This document shows positions 39,234-48,407 of a stretch of DNA of 64,000 nucleotides, in pieces; position 1 is the first letter of the stretch, and each line of letters begins with the position of its first letter. A program made the translations under genes and the position numbers. The stretch lies in the NCBI GenBank assembly GCA_902801465.1, contig CADCIH010000011.1, positions 1 through 64,000 on the forward strand, in the 5' to 3' direction. The DNA comes from an uncultured Bacteroidia bacterium. GTDB taxonomy: Bacteria; Bacteroidota; Bacteroidia; Bacteroidales; F082. The notes under the pieces are model-generated. The model saw nothing but the letters and a program-made list of their open reading frames with translations. It was not told the origin of the DNA and did not search any database.

Positions 39234-42017
39234 ATGGGTAAAAAACACATTACCATATTCTTATTGATGCTGTTCGCTTGCCAGCTTTTTGCCGAGCCCA
39301 CCACAGAGAATCTCAGCGCCACACTCACCGAGTTGCGGAGAAACATGAAACACGACTACCAGCAAATGGCTGAGACGAGAGCCGACCTGGCCAAAAACTA
39401 CGAGGAGCAGCACCAGCTGATGGTCAACATCATGAAACAATGCAACGAGCTCTCGCTGAGGTTGTACTCGCAAAAGCAGGAGTTCACCTTCGACCTCAGC
39501 TATACACTGGAGAAGGTCAAAAAAGAGTTCAACGAATTCGAGCGTGACAAAATGCCCTACGAACGTATCGTCAGCAACCTCGACCTGGAGATCGACCGGT
39601 ATGCACGACTCATCGAAGCGTTGCGTCGTCTTCCTCCCGAGATAGACACCATCTATGGACTGCACGACAGCCTTTACTACCGCAACGACTCTCTTGAACA
39701 GCATCACCTCCTCAACGCCTCGCAATTGGAACGCACCATCGAGGAGGCCACCTTGTCCGACTCCCTTGCCAGGCCTTTTGTCCTCGATGAACTAGGCCAG
39801 CAGAATCGCGACTCCTGTATCTTCTACGCCAAGGAGCTCATGCAGATGTTTTTTGAAAGCAAAGCCATCGTGGTGGCCGACAGCATCCACTACAACGAGA
39901 CCTACATGCGTCTGAAAGAGTCGTACGACTACGCGAGCAACTACTATAAGCTATTGCAACGCCGCATCTTCATTGAGGGTCAGACACCATGGCCAACCAT
40001 CCTTTCCAATTTCGACTACTATTGGGAAGAAGCCAAAGAAGACACAAAGGAAAAATATGGGCTATACGACCTTGAAGGAAACTCGAAAGACACTATCGAG
40101 AACAATCCGTCCCTTGACTCGTTAGGTCTGCCACCCATCGACTCGCTTTCGCTGGGTGCCATCGATACACTGGCAGCGCCTATTTCCGATTCACTGGCAA
40201 TGGTCAATGCGGGACTTGAGGCCCTAGGATCAGGTGCTTTCAAACGATTCGAATACTCGATGCAAATCATCATCCTGCTATTTTTGTTTGCTGAGTTGCT
40301 GCTCATCTGGCTTCTAATCTGGCTGCTCCTCCTCCCTATCTACAAATGGATCAAGCCAGTCAGACGGGTTGTAGCCAAGGAACAGAAACGCTATATTGCC
40401 CTCCTATTGGCCATCATCATCACCATTTTCCTTAATAGTGAAGAAAATGGCAGCGACACGATTTTCGCCAAAGCCATCAGCTTGGCCAACACCTTCCTTT
40501 GGCTACTTTCAGCCATCGTCGCCTCGATGCTCATCAGGGTGAAACCCGACCAGCTCAAGACCAGTATCAAGCTGTACCGACCCGTCATCTTCCTCGCCAT
40601 CTTCGTCATCAGCTGCCGTGTGCTCTTCATCCCCAACTCGATGATGAACATCATCTTCCCTCCGTTCCTCATCTTCTTCTTCATCTGGCAACTGTTATCA
40701 TGCTGGCGCAGAGCGAAGAAGGCCGACCAACGCGACCGAATATTCAGCTGGATTTCACTCGCAGTGACAGGATTGTCCATGTTGATCGCCATAGCGGGAT
40801 ACATCTTCGCCTCGTTGCTGATCCTGGTCTGGTGGTACTTCCAGATGGCCGCCATCCTCACCATGCTGACCATCTGGTACCTGATCATCAGGTACAAGGA
40901 AAAGCGGATGAACCCAAGAATCAGTGACTACCTCGCACGCCTCACCAAGGTAACTGGCCAAGACAAGAAGACCTTCCTGTTCAAAGTGACTTGGTTCTAT
41001 GATCTGGTCCGAGAGGTCGTCCTGCCCATTCTGATGATCACCTCTTTCCCGCTCAGCCTCCACTGGGCCATGGATGTGTTCGACTTCGACGACCTGTATG
41101 AGAATTTGATGTACAATCCCTTCGTCCAATTCACCAACGACAACGGCATCAGCACCTTCAGGATATCGGTCCATTCCATCTTGCTGCTTGTCAATCTGTT
41201 CTTCATCTTCCGCTATGCCAACAACGCCATCCACTCCATCTGGCAGCAAAGCCGCTACAACCAATACCTGCGGAAGACCAAACGTGAGACTATCCACAAG
41301 GACGAGATCAACCTTTCGCTAGGCAACAGCATCATCAGCTTCATCGTTTGGACCATCTACGCTGCCGTCATCATCCTCACACTGCACATACCCACCGGCT
41401 CGCTGAGCCTTGTGGCAGGAGGCTTCTCGGCAGGCGTCGGTCTCGCCCTCAAGGACATCATCAACAACTTCATCTACGGCATTCAACTGATGTCGGGCCG
41501 ACTGAAAGTGGGCGACTGGATTGAGTGTGACGGCATCAGAGGCAGAGTTTCAAATATTAATTACCAGACAACACAAGTGGAGACTATTAATAACACCACC
41601 GTCTCATTCCTCAACGCCTCGTTGTTCGCCAAGAACTTCACCAACCTGACCAAAGGCAACCCCTACGAGTTTCTCAAGATTATTGTCGGAGTGGCTTACG
41701 GTACCGATATACAACGTGTGCGTGAAGTGCTCGAGAACGCCTTGCAGGTCATGTGTACTAAGGACGCCTTAGGCCGCGACATCGTGGATCCCCAGCGTGG
41801 TGTGTACGTGAGGGTGGGCGATTTCGGCGACAGTTCTGTCAACATCGCCGTGAAACAGTACATTCTGGCTTCTGAACGGATCGCTTACATCGACAAAGCC
41901 AAAGAAGTGATCTACAATGCCTTGAACGAGAATGGCATCACCATCCCGTTCCCGCAACGCGACATCCATGTCATCAGCGTACCTGTTGGAAAAGAAGCCG
42001 ATGGTGAGGTTGAATGA
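39234..42017 (+). CDS. Large MscS-family mechanosensitive channel
   Basis: A 927-residue inner-membrane channel. A signal-like N terminus is followed by a periplasmic alpha-helical region (about 20-330). Multiple membrane helices come next, then the MscS pore-lining helix (SLVAGGFSAGVGLALKDIINNF) and the beta domain (VGDWIECDGIRGRVSNINYQTTQVETINN). A C-terminal alpha/beta cytoplasmic vestibule ends it. The extra N-terminal domain places it with the long MscK/YbdG-like proteins. It releases osmolytes on hypo-osmotic shock. A TAAATTTG box lies near 39203. Confidence 0.92.
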   Translation: MGKKHITIFLLMLFACQLFAEPTTENLSATLTELRRNMKHDYQQMAETRADLAKNYEEQHQLMVNIMKQCNELSLRLYSQKQEFTFDLSYTLEKVKKEFNEFERDKMPYERIVSNLDLEIDRYARLIEALRRLPPEIDTIYGLHDSLYYRNDSLEQHHLLNASQLERTIEEATLSDSLARPFVLDELGQQNRDSCIFYAKELMQMFFESKAIVVADSIHYNETYMRLKESYDYASNYYKLLQRRIFIEGQTPWPTILSNFDYYWEEAKEDTKEKYGLYDLEGNSKDTIENNPSLDSLGLPPIDSLSLGAIDTLAAPISDSLAMVNAGLEALGSGAFKRFEYSMQIIILLFLFAELLLIWLLIWLLLLPIYKWIKPVRRVVAKEQKRYIALLLAIIITIFLNSEENGSDTIFAKAISLANTFLWLLSAIVASMLIRVKPDQLKTSIKLYRPVIFLAIFVISCRVLFIPNSMMNIIFPPFLIFFFIWQLLSCWRRAKKADQRDRIFSWISLAVTGLSMLIAIAGYIFASLLILVWWYFQMAAILTMLTIWYLIIRYKEKRMNPRISDYLARLTKVTGQDKKTFLFKVTWFYDLVREVVLPILMITSFPLSLHWAMDVFDFDDLYENLMYNPFVQFTNDNGISTFRISVHSILLLVNLFFIFRYANNAIHSIWQQSRYNQYLRKTKRETIHKDEINLSLGNSIISFIVWTIYAAVIILTLHIPTGSLSLVAGGFSAGVGLALKDIINNFIYGIQLMSGRLKVGDWIECDGIRGRVSNINYQTTQVETINNTTVSFLNASLFAKNFTNLTKGNPYEFLKIIVGVAYGTDIQRVREVLENALQVMCTKDALGRDIVDPQRGVYVRVGDFGDSSVNIAVKQYILASERIAYIDKAKEVIYNALNENGITIPFPQRDIHVISVPVGKEADGEVE

Positions 42018-42063
42018 AAACACTTTTTTCAGGCCGAACGCTTGTGGTTTCGGAAAAAAGTTG

Positions 42064-42071
42064 TACTTTTG
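42064..42071 (+). promoter_or_regulatory. -7 box for rpsP
   Basis: TACTTTTG at 42064-42071, giving a leader of about 55 nt before the S16 start. The leader holds CCTCGGGTAGG but no clear riboswitch. Confidence 0.5.
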
Positions 42072-42132
42072 CCGCCGAAACCTCGGGTAGGTTTTAGTTA
42101 ATTCATTCATAATCAACTTAAAACATTTAATT

Positions 42133-42696
42133 ATGCCTGCAAAAATCAGATTGCAAAGACATGGCAAGAAGGGCCAACCCTTCTATCACATCGTAGTTGC
42201 CGACGCTCGCTCGCCACGTGATGGCCGTTTCATTGAGAAGATCGGAACTTACAACCCTTTGACTGAGCCTGCTCAGATCAACCTCAAGTTCGACAGAGCC
42301 CTTTATTGGTACACCATGGGCGCAGTGCCGACCGACACTGTCCGTTCGCTGCTCTCCAAGAAAGGCGTCATGCTGAAGTACCACCTCCTCCAGGGCGTTA
42401 AGAAAGGCGCCATGACCGTGGAACAAGCCGAAGTGAAGTTCCAGAACTGGATGAAGGAAAAGGAAGCTCAGCTGGAAGGCATCGCCAAGACCGCTGAAGA
42501 GAAAGCCAGAGGCGAGAAGAAAGCCCGCCTGGAAGCCGAGAAGAAGGTCAACGAAGACCGCGCTGCCGAGATCGCCAAGAAACGTCTCGCCGAACTCGAA
42601 GCCAAGAAGGCTGAAGAAGCTGCCGCCCAGGCCGCCGAAGCCCCGGCTGAAGAAACTCCCGCCGAGGAAGCTCCTGCCGAGAATGCAGAAGCCTAA
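42133..42696 (+). CDS. rpsP: 30S ribosomal protein S16
   Basis: A 187-residue S16. The conserved core is residues 1-85 ([33 protein letters not shown]). Beyond it runs a helical, Lys/Glu-rich segment and an Ala/Glu/Pro-rich acidic tail. Typical S16 is 80-90 residues, but long tails occur in Bacteroidota. The tail probably projects from the ribosome; its role is not known. Confidence 0.96.
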   Translation: MPAKIRLQRHGKKGQPFYHIVVADARSPRDGRFIEKIGTYNPLTEPAQINLKFDRALYWYTMGAVPTDTVRSLLSKKGVMLKYHLLQGVKKGAMTVEQAEVKFQNWMKEKEAQLEGIAKTAEEKARGEKKARLEAEKKVNEDRAAEIAKKRLAELEAKKAEEAAAQAAEAPAEETPAEEAPAENAEA

Positions 42697-42734
42697 TAGG
42701 TTAAGGGTTAATGTTGATAGGTTATCCCTAATGA

Positions 42735-42767
42735 TAAAAAAGCCGCTTTCACGAGCGGCTTTTTTTG
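42735..42767. terminator. Intrinsic terminator after rpsP
   Basis: AAAAAGCCGCT / AGCGGCTTTTTTT stem-loop with T-run; A-rich on the other side, so it can also serve the convergent gene at 42768. Confidence 0.9.
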
Positions 42768-43109
42768 TTAGAAGCTGGAAGTAAGAATACTTCGATAGAA
42801 TTTAAAAGACTCATTCTTGATGAAATCGCGAAGGGCTCTCGCTTCAACAACACCTGCCGGACAAGGGACATCCCGACATTCATAAACTGCATCAAAATCC
42901 GAGATGTCGTATGACGACAAGTCCCTGGGACGATAGCCATCCAAATCTATCAAACATTCCCGCATCACCGCTACCATAAGCAACGGCAGGCCTTCAGCAG
43001 GTTGCCTTCCAGCCGACACCACCTCCACCTTCCCGGAATAGTCACTGAGAAATGCTGCCGCCATCGGACCACAACAGTCGTCATGCTCGGTTATGACAAG
43101 TATTTTCAT
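42768..43109 (-). CDS. Divergent low-molecular-weight phosphatase/ArsC-like protein
   Basis: A 113-residue protein whose start (MKILVITEHDDCCGPMAAAFL, then VEVVSAGRQPAEGL and MRECLIDLDGYRPRDL) follows the low-molecular-weight tyrosine phosphatase/arsenate reductase fold. The C-x5-R phosphate loop is lost: aligning on PMA puts Thr at the nucleophile and Cys at the Arg position. It is therefore unlikely to be a phosphatase; two adjacent Cys could serve another role. Possibly a regulatory or binding relative. Confidence 0.65.
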   Translation of the reverse strand: MKILVITEHDDCCGPMAAAFLSDYSGKVEVVSAGRQPAEGLPLLMVAVMRECLIDLDGYRPRDLSSYDISDFDAVYECRDVPCPAGVVEARALRDFIKNESFKFYRSILTSSF

Positions 43110-43148
43110 GTTTTCTGATTTCGTTTGCGAAAATAAAATAAATATTAT

Positions 43149-43156
43149 TATCTTTG
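43149..43156 (+). promoter_or_regulatory. -7 box for yebC
   Basis: TATCTTTG, 35 bp before the start codon at 43192. Confidence 0.5.
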
Positions 43157-43191
43157 CACACTAATTCATAAAAACATAACAATACCACAAT

Positions 43192-43920
43192 ATGGGAAGA
43201 GCATTTGAATACCGCAAAGCGGCCAAGATGAAAAGATGGGGACACATGTCAAGAGTGTTCCCGAAACTCGGAAAATTAATCACTATCGCTGCCAAGGAAG
43301 GCGGTCCCGATCCCGACATGAACCCCAAGCTCCGCCAGGCCATCCTGAACGCCAAGGCTGAGAACATGCCAAAGGAAAACATCGAAGCCGCCATCAAGCG
43401 CGCTTCCGACAAGGACGCCGCCAACCTCGTTGAGGTCACCTACGAAGGCAAAGGCCCCCACGGCATCCAATGCATGCTGGACTGCGCCACCGACAACACC
43501 ACACGTACCGTGGCCAACGTGAAGTCGTACTTCAACAAATGCGGCGGCACCTTCCTCCCCATGGGCTCACTCGAATTCATGTTCACCCGCAAGGCCGTCT
43601 TCGAAATCGAGATGCCTGCCGGCATGGACAAAGACGAACTTGAACTCGAACTCATCGACTTCGGCCTTGAAGAAATCGTCAGCGAGACCGACGAAGAAGA
43701 AGGCACCACCACTACCACCGTCTATACCGGATGGACCGACTACGGCATCATGCACGACGCCCTCGAGGAACGTAAGATCAACATTATCAAAGCCAACCTC
43801 CAACGCTTCCCCAACAGCACCGTCAACTTCACCGATGAACAAATGGTAGACATCGAGAAGTTCCTCGACAAACTCGACGAGGATGAAGACATCCAAGCCG
43901 TATATACCAACATGGAATAA
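43192..43920 (+). CDS. yebC: YebC/PmpR-family protein (TACO1-like)
   Basis: A 242-residue YebC-family protein: GRAFEYRKAAKMKRWGHMSR at the start, GGPDPDMNPKLRQAI, then the typical GTFLPMGSLEFMF block. The family was first called transcriptional regulators; TACO1-type members help translation of difficult sequences such as proline runs. Full length and no anomalies. Followed by a run of plus-strand genes with short gaps. Confidence 0.94.
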   Translation: MGRAFEYRKAAKMKRWGHMSRVFPKLGKLITIAAKEGGPDPDMNPKLRQAILNAKAENMPKENIEAAIKRASDKDAANLVEVTYEGKGPHGIQCMLDCATDNTTRTVANVKSYFNKCGGTFLPMGSLEFMFTRKAVFEIEMPAGMDKDELELELIDFGLEEIVSETDEEEGTTTTTVYTGWTDYGIMHDALEERKINIIKANLQRFPNSTVNFTDEQMVDIEKFLDKLDEDEDIQAVYTNME

Positions 43921-43944
43921 ACGTCTGACTAAAACACGACAGTT

Positions 43945-44670
43945 ATGAGCCTAACCCAACAAATACTGGAAAAAACGACGGCTCTTTCTGAAGCTGAATT
44001 CGAATATACCAACACCAGCGACTTCAGTTTGACCGACAGCCTTAACGACGACTGCAACGCCATCGTCATGGAAGCCACCGTCATCTACCTGAATATTAAA
44101 AACGTCGATGTATTGCTGAAAACCGGCAAACGCCTCGCAGCCCGTATCTATAAGTTCTACTACAACGCCCTTAAACAGGTTTGCAAGGAAACCGGAGGAC
44201 ACCTTAACGCATACTCTCCTCACGGATTCCTGATGATCTACCCAAAGAACGAACACGAGATAAGCTATGTGGTTGACCTCGCGATGAAAACCGCCGATCT
44301 GATCAGCCATGGCCTTCAAGAGCCCTTCGAGAAACACAGCCATTGCAACTTCGCCCTGGGCGTTGACAACGGCAACATCCTGGGCACCAAGACCACGAAC
44401 GACAACGGCGAGTGCCATATCGCCTGGTTCGGCCATACCATCGAAAAAGCCATCGCCATCAGCAACCTGTGCCAAAGACCTTTCTTTGTTGGCATCTCTG
44501 GACATGTGTTCCATCATATTGACGACAGCCTTAAGAAGACCACCAAACGCATCCTCGGCTTCAAGAAAGAAGTTGACGTCTGGACAAGGGTCTCATACGA
44601 ATTCGAGAACGTCAAGAAACACCTCTACCAGACCAACTTCCATAGGTCGTTCGACGAAAGCGGCCAGTAA
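43945..44670 (+). CDS. Nucleotidyl-cyclase-like domain protein
   Basis: A 241-residue soluble protein. The central part (EATVIYLNIKNVDVLLKTG, then NFALGVDNGNILG and HIAWFGHTIEKAIAISNLC) follows the order of elements of class III adenylate/guanylate cyclase domains. The two metal-binding aspartates of active enzymes are not evident (Asn/Lys and Phe/Gly at those places), so it is probably inactive or a binding domain. Assignment is by fold-level resemblance and is tentative. Lies 24 bp after yebC and 14 bp before rfbD. Confidence 0.5.
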   Translation: MSLTQQILEKTTALSEAEFEYTNTSDFSLTDSLNDDCNAIVMEATVIYLNIKNVDVLLKTGKRLAARIYKFYYNALKQVCKETGGHLNAYSPHGFLMIYPKNEHEISYVVDLAMKTADLISHGLQEPFEKHSHCNFALGVDNGNILGTKTTNDNGECHIAWFGHTIEKAIAISNLCQRPFFVGISGHVFHHIDDSLKKTTKRILGFKKEVDVWTRVSYEFENVKKHLYQTNFHRSFDESGQ

Positions 44671-44684
44671 ACACATCATCCGCC

Positions 44685-45554
44685 ATGAACGTTTTAGTGA
44701 CAGGATGCTACGGACAACTTGGCAGAGCGTTGCAGCATATCGCCGAAAACGACTCCTGGCACCATTGGTTTTTTACCGATGTGGATACCCTGGACATCTG
44801 CCACAAGGACTCCGTGGAAAATTGCTTTGAGACCAACAAGATCGACATCTGTATCAACTGCGCAGCCTATACCGCCGTGGACAAAGCCGAAGACGAGCCT
44901 GAACTAGCCATGCTCATCAACGCCTTCGCCCCAAAAATACTAGCCGATACCTGCCTCAAATACAATGCCCTGCTGATTCACGTATCCACCGACTACGTCT
45001 TCGGCGGTGACGCCAACAAGCCCTACCCCGTTGACGCGATGGTGAATCCTCAATCGGTTTACGGCAACACCAAAGCCGAAGGCGAACGCCTCATCCGAGA
45101 GAGCGGCTGCAACCACATGATCGTCCGGACAGCTTGGCTTTACTCCTCCACCGGAAAGAACTTCGTCAAGACCATGCTCATGCTGGGCGACACAAAAGAC
45201 GAAATCAACGTGGTCGCCGACCAAAAAGGCTGCCCCACTTGGGCACACGACCTCGCCGTCGCCCTAGTGGCCCTTCTCAACAAAAATGGGAAGTCACCCG
45301 TTCATGAAACCTTCCACTTCACCAACGAGGGACAAATCACTTGGTACGAATTCGCCAACGCCATCATGGACATCGGAGGAAAGACCTGTAAGGTGAACCC
45401 TATTACCACCGACCAATATCCCACCAAGGCCAAGCGGCCTGCCTATAGCGTACTCGACCTGGGCAAGATAAAGGAATTCGCAGGAATTGAAATACCCTTC
45501 TGGCGGGATAGTTTGGTGAAATGCATCGAAGAAATCAACAAAAATATAGGATAA
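44685..45554 (+). CDS. rfbD: dTDP-4-dehydrorhamnose reductase
   Basis: A 289-residue short-chain dehydrogenase of the RmlD family that makes dTDP-L-rhamnose. The Rossmann motif GCYGQLGRAL is at the N terminus, HVSTDYVFGGD and YGNTKAEGE (Tyr-x3-Lys catalytic pair) follow, and VVADQKGCPTWAHDLA is a family block. No other rhamnose genes adjoin it, so they are elsewhere. The phosphosugar mutase starts 1 bp later. Confidence 0.92.
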   Translation: MNVLVTGCYGQLGRALQHIAENDSWHHWFFTDVDTLDICHKDSVENCFETNKIDICINCAAYTAVDKAEDEPELAMLINAFAPKILADTCLKYNALLIHVSTDYVFGGDANKPYPVDAMVNPQSVYGNTKAEGERLIRESGCNHMIVRTAWLYSSTGKNFVKTMLMLGDTKDEINVVADQKGCPTWAHDLAVALVALLNKNGKSPVHETFHFTNEGQITWYEFANAIMDIGGKTCKVNPITTDQYPTKAKRPAYSVLDLGKIKEFAGIEIPFWRDSLVKCIEEINKNIG

Positions 45555-45555
45555 C

Positions 45556-47274
45556 ATGGAACAAAAAATTCTAGAAAGAGCTCAAGCATGGCTCACTGAA
45601 CAATATGACGAAGAGACCCGAAAGAAGGTCCAGTATCTCATTGACAACGACCCTAACGAGTTGACAGAGAGCTTCTATCGCAATCTGGAGTTTGGCACCG
45701 GAGGTCTACGCGGCATCATGGGTGTCGGCACCAACCGCATGAACATCTATACCGTTGCCATGGCAACACAAGGCTTCGCCAACTACATCAAGCTGATGAA
45801 CCCTGGTGTCGCCGACCTGCGTGTGGCCATCGCCTACGACTGCCGCAACAACAGTCCCGCCTTCGCCAACGTCACCGCCGATGTGATGTCAGCCAACGGC
45901 ATCAAAGTGTTCATCTTCGACTGCCTCCGCCCCACCCCAGAACTCTCTTTCGCCGTCCGTGAACTTCACTGCCATGCCGGCGTGATGGTCACCGCCTCGC
46001 ACAACCCCAAAGAGTATAACGGCTACAAGGCCTATTGGAACGATGGCGGACAGCTGGTGAGCCCCCATGACAAGAACGTGATCGCCGAAGTGGAGAAGAT
46101 CACCGACCCCTCAATGGTCAACTTCAAACGCAACCCCGAACTCATCACCGTTTTGGGTGAAGATTTTGACAACATCTATTTAAATAAGGTGTTCGGCCTC
46201 TCGCTTTCATTGGACCTCATCAAGAAACATAAAGACCTGAAGATCGTCTATACACCCATCCACGGCACTGGCCGCAGGTTGGTACCTGAGATATTACGCC
46301 GCAAAGGCTTCGAGAACGTCTATTGCGTTGAGGAACAGATGGTTGTCGATGGTGACTTCCCAACCGTGAAGTCACCCAACCCCGAAGAGCCTGCCGCCAT
46401 GGCACTCGCTGTGAAGAAGGCCCAGGAAATCAACGCCGACCTCGTGCTCGCCACCGACCCCGACGCCGACCGCGTGGGTGTCGCCGTGAAGAAAGAGAAC
46501 GGTGAATTCATCCTGCTCAACGGCAACCAAGCCGCCAGCGTGTTCCTCTATTACCTGCTCACCCGTTGGCATGAGTTGGGCAAACTCACCGGCAAGGAGT
46601 TCGTGGTGAAGACCATCGTCACCACCGAACTGCTGTTCGAGATCGCCAAGAAGTACAACGTGGACCGCTATGACGTGCTTACCGGATTCAAGTTCATCGC
46701 CGACAAGATCCTGGAGCTGGAAGGTCAAAAACAGTTCATCGGCGGCGGCGAGGAAAGCTATGGTTACCTTGCTGGCGACTTTGTCCGCGACAAAGACGCC
46801 GTCATCGCCACCAGCCTCCTGGCCGAGGCCATGGCATGGGCCGCCGAACAAGGCAAGACCTTCTATGAGTTGCTCTGCGACATCTACCGCGAATTCGGCC
46901 TTTACAAAGAGAAACTCGTCTCCCTCACCAAGAAAGGCATCAGCGGCACCGAGGAAATCAAAGCCATGATGGCCAAGTTCCGCAACACCCCTCCCACCGA
47001 GATCTGCGGAGAGAAAGTAGTTGAGATCAGGGACTACAAGACACTGGAAGCCAAGGATCTGATTAATGGCAAGGTCACTCCTATCAACCTCCCCAAGTCG
47101 GATGTACTTCAGTTCTTCACCGAGACTGGGTCGAAGATCAGCATCCGTCCCTCTGGCACCGAGCCGAAGATCAAGTTCTATTTCAGCATGAAAGGCAAGA
47201 TCGAAGGCAGCATTGACGAGTCGATGGCCCGCCTCGACGAGAAGCTCAACGCTGCAGCAAAAGAACTAAGTTAA
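45556..47274 (+). CDS. Phosphosugar mutase (phosphoglucomutase/phosphomannomutase)
   Basis: A 572-residue alpha-D-phosphohexomutase. Visible are the phosphoserine loop TASHNPKEYNGYK, the metal loop DPDADRVG, the sugar-specificity loop GGGEESYGY and the phosphate-binding SIRPSGTEPKIKFY. It interconverts hexose 1- and 6-phosphates, feeding nucleotide-sugar synthesis, consistent with rfbD upstream. Which hexose is preferred is not clear. Confidence 0.93.
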   Translation: MEQKILERAQAWLTEQYDEETRKKVQYLIDNDPNELTESFYRNLEFGTGGLRGIMGVGTNRMNIYTVAMATQGFANYIKLMNPGVADLRVAIAYDCRNNSPAFANVTADVMSANGIKVFIFDCLRPTPELSFAVRELHCHAGVMVTASHNPKEYNGYKAYWNDGGQLVSPHDKNVIAEVEKITDPSMVNFKRNPELITVLGEDFDNIYLNKVFGLSLSLDLIKKHKDLKIVYTPIHGTGRRLVPEILRRKGFENVYCVEEQMVVDGDFPTVKSPNPEEPAAMALAVKKAQEINADLVLATDPDADRVGVAVKKENGEFILLNGNQAASVFLYYLLTRWHELGKLTGKEFVVKTIVTTELLFEIAKKYNVDRYDVLTGFKFIADKILELEGQKQFIGGGEESYGYLAGDFVRDKDAVIATSLLAEAMAWAAEQGKTFYELLCDIYREFGLYKEKLVSLTKKGISGTEEIKAMMAKFRNTPPTEICGEKVVEIRDYKTLEAKDLINGKVTPINLPKSDVLQFFTETGSKISIRPSGTEPKIKFYFSMKGKIEGSIDESMARLDEKLNAAAKELS

Positions 47275-47336
47275 AACGGAAAACGGAGAACGGAAAACTT
47301 CCCGTTTTCCGTTCTCCGTTTTCCGTTTTCCACTTC
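47275..47336. repeat. Self-complementary GGAAAACGG repeat, likely bidirectional terminator
   Basis: AACGGAAAACGGAGAACGGAAAAC followed by its near-complement, between two convergent genes; same family and same position type as 4959-5021. Confidence 0.75.
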
Positions 47337-47338
47337 CC

Positions 47339-48379
47339 TTATTGTGCCTGGTTTGTGACCCGGTTCATCCCTTCCACCGCAAGTTGGTAGTTTGGATAAT
47401 CCTTTAAGATTTGCGAGTAGATACTTTTGGCTTGGGCAAAATCACCCATTTGTTCCAACACGTGACCTTTGTTGTAAAGTGCATCGACATAGTTGGGGTC
47501 GCTTTGCAGTGACTGGTTAAAGTAGCTCAACGCCTGCTCGTTATCGCCCAGATACACAAAGTATACATAGCCTTTGTTAAACAGCAGTCGGCTATTGCCC
47601 GGTTGCAACATCAACAAGGTATCATAGTGCAGCAGCGCTTCTTCGGGATTGCCGTTGTCCTGCAAGAACAGCGCCAAGTCGTAACGCACCATCGGCTGGT
47701 CGGGGAAGTTGACCATCATGGAGCGCATGAAGCTCTCCGTCAAAGGGTTTTTCTGTGCCCAGTAGATGGCGCATATCTCACGCTGAGGATCATAGAAACC
47801 GGGATCCTGCTCACGGGCGATCATGAAGTTCTTCATGGCCGAAACGGTATCTTGCTTGGCCATGAAAGTCATTCCCCTCACAAAATAAGCTTTTGGGTTG
47901 TAGGTGCTGACTTTCAGTGCATTGTCAACATATCCGAAGGCCAGGTTGTAGTTCTGTTTTAGCAGGTTCAGCTCGGCCAGTTTGACCATCGCGCGGGTAT
48001 CGTTAGGGTCGATCTCCAACGCTTTGTTGAGGGCTGCTGTGATATTGGCTTCGTCGCCCATCATGTAATAGATGTCGGACAGCAGCATGAAGGCGTCCAC
48101 ATTCTTCGGGTCGAGTTGGATGGCTTGGTTCACGTCAATCATCGCCAGGCCGATCTGTTCACGGTCGACATAAAGCGAGGCACGCCGCAGGTAAAGGTCG
48201 GCCCGGGTCTCGTCCATCGCAATGGAATCAGACAAGAGCTCAAGTGGATCCTTGGAAGGACCCACCTGATCGACCTGTTGGTTGTTTTCCTGGTTATCTT
48301 TCGGCGGGGTGTTGTTACAAGCCGTCGTGCAAAACAGCACAGCAACCATCGCCCCGAATAGAATCTTTTTTCTCAACAT
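47339..48379 (-). CDS. TPR lipoprotein
   Basis: A 346-residue envelope lipoprotein: signal peptide with lipobox FCTTAC (Cys21), a short polar linker, then about eight TPR units (for example ADLYLRRASLYVDREQIGLA, AYFVRGMTFMAKQDTVSAM, YVDALYNKGHVLEQMGDFAQ). TPR domains mediate protein contacts; no partner is indicated by the neighbours (recA upstream). Probably periplasm-facing. Confidence 0.88.
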   Translation of the reverse strand: MLRKKILFGAMVAVLFCTTACNNTPPKDNQENNQQVDQVGPSKDPLELLSDSIAMDETRADLYLRRASLYVDREQIGLAMIDVNQAIQLDPKNVDAFMLLSDIYYMMGDEANITAALNKALEIDPNDTRAMVKLAELNLLKQNYNLAFGYVDNALKVSTYNPKAYFVRGMTFMAKQDTVSAMKNFMIAREQDPGFYDPQREICAIYWAQKNPLTESFMRSMMVNFPDQPMVRYDLALFLQDNGNPEEALLHYDTLLMLQPGNSRLLFNKGYVYFVYLGDNEQALSYFNQSLQSDPNYVDALYNKGHVLEQMGDFAQAKSIYSQILKDYPNYQLAVEGMNRVTNQAQ

Positions 48380-48407
48380 AATCTATTAGATAATTCCAAA
48401 TTCACAA

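Noticed and set aside
42018..42132. Possible riboswitch or ribosomal leader before rpsP
   Set aside because: Only a -7 box and a short GC-rich patch are visible; no convincing conserved leader structure.
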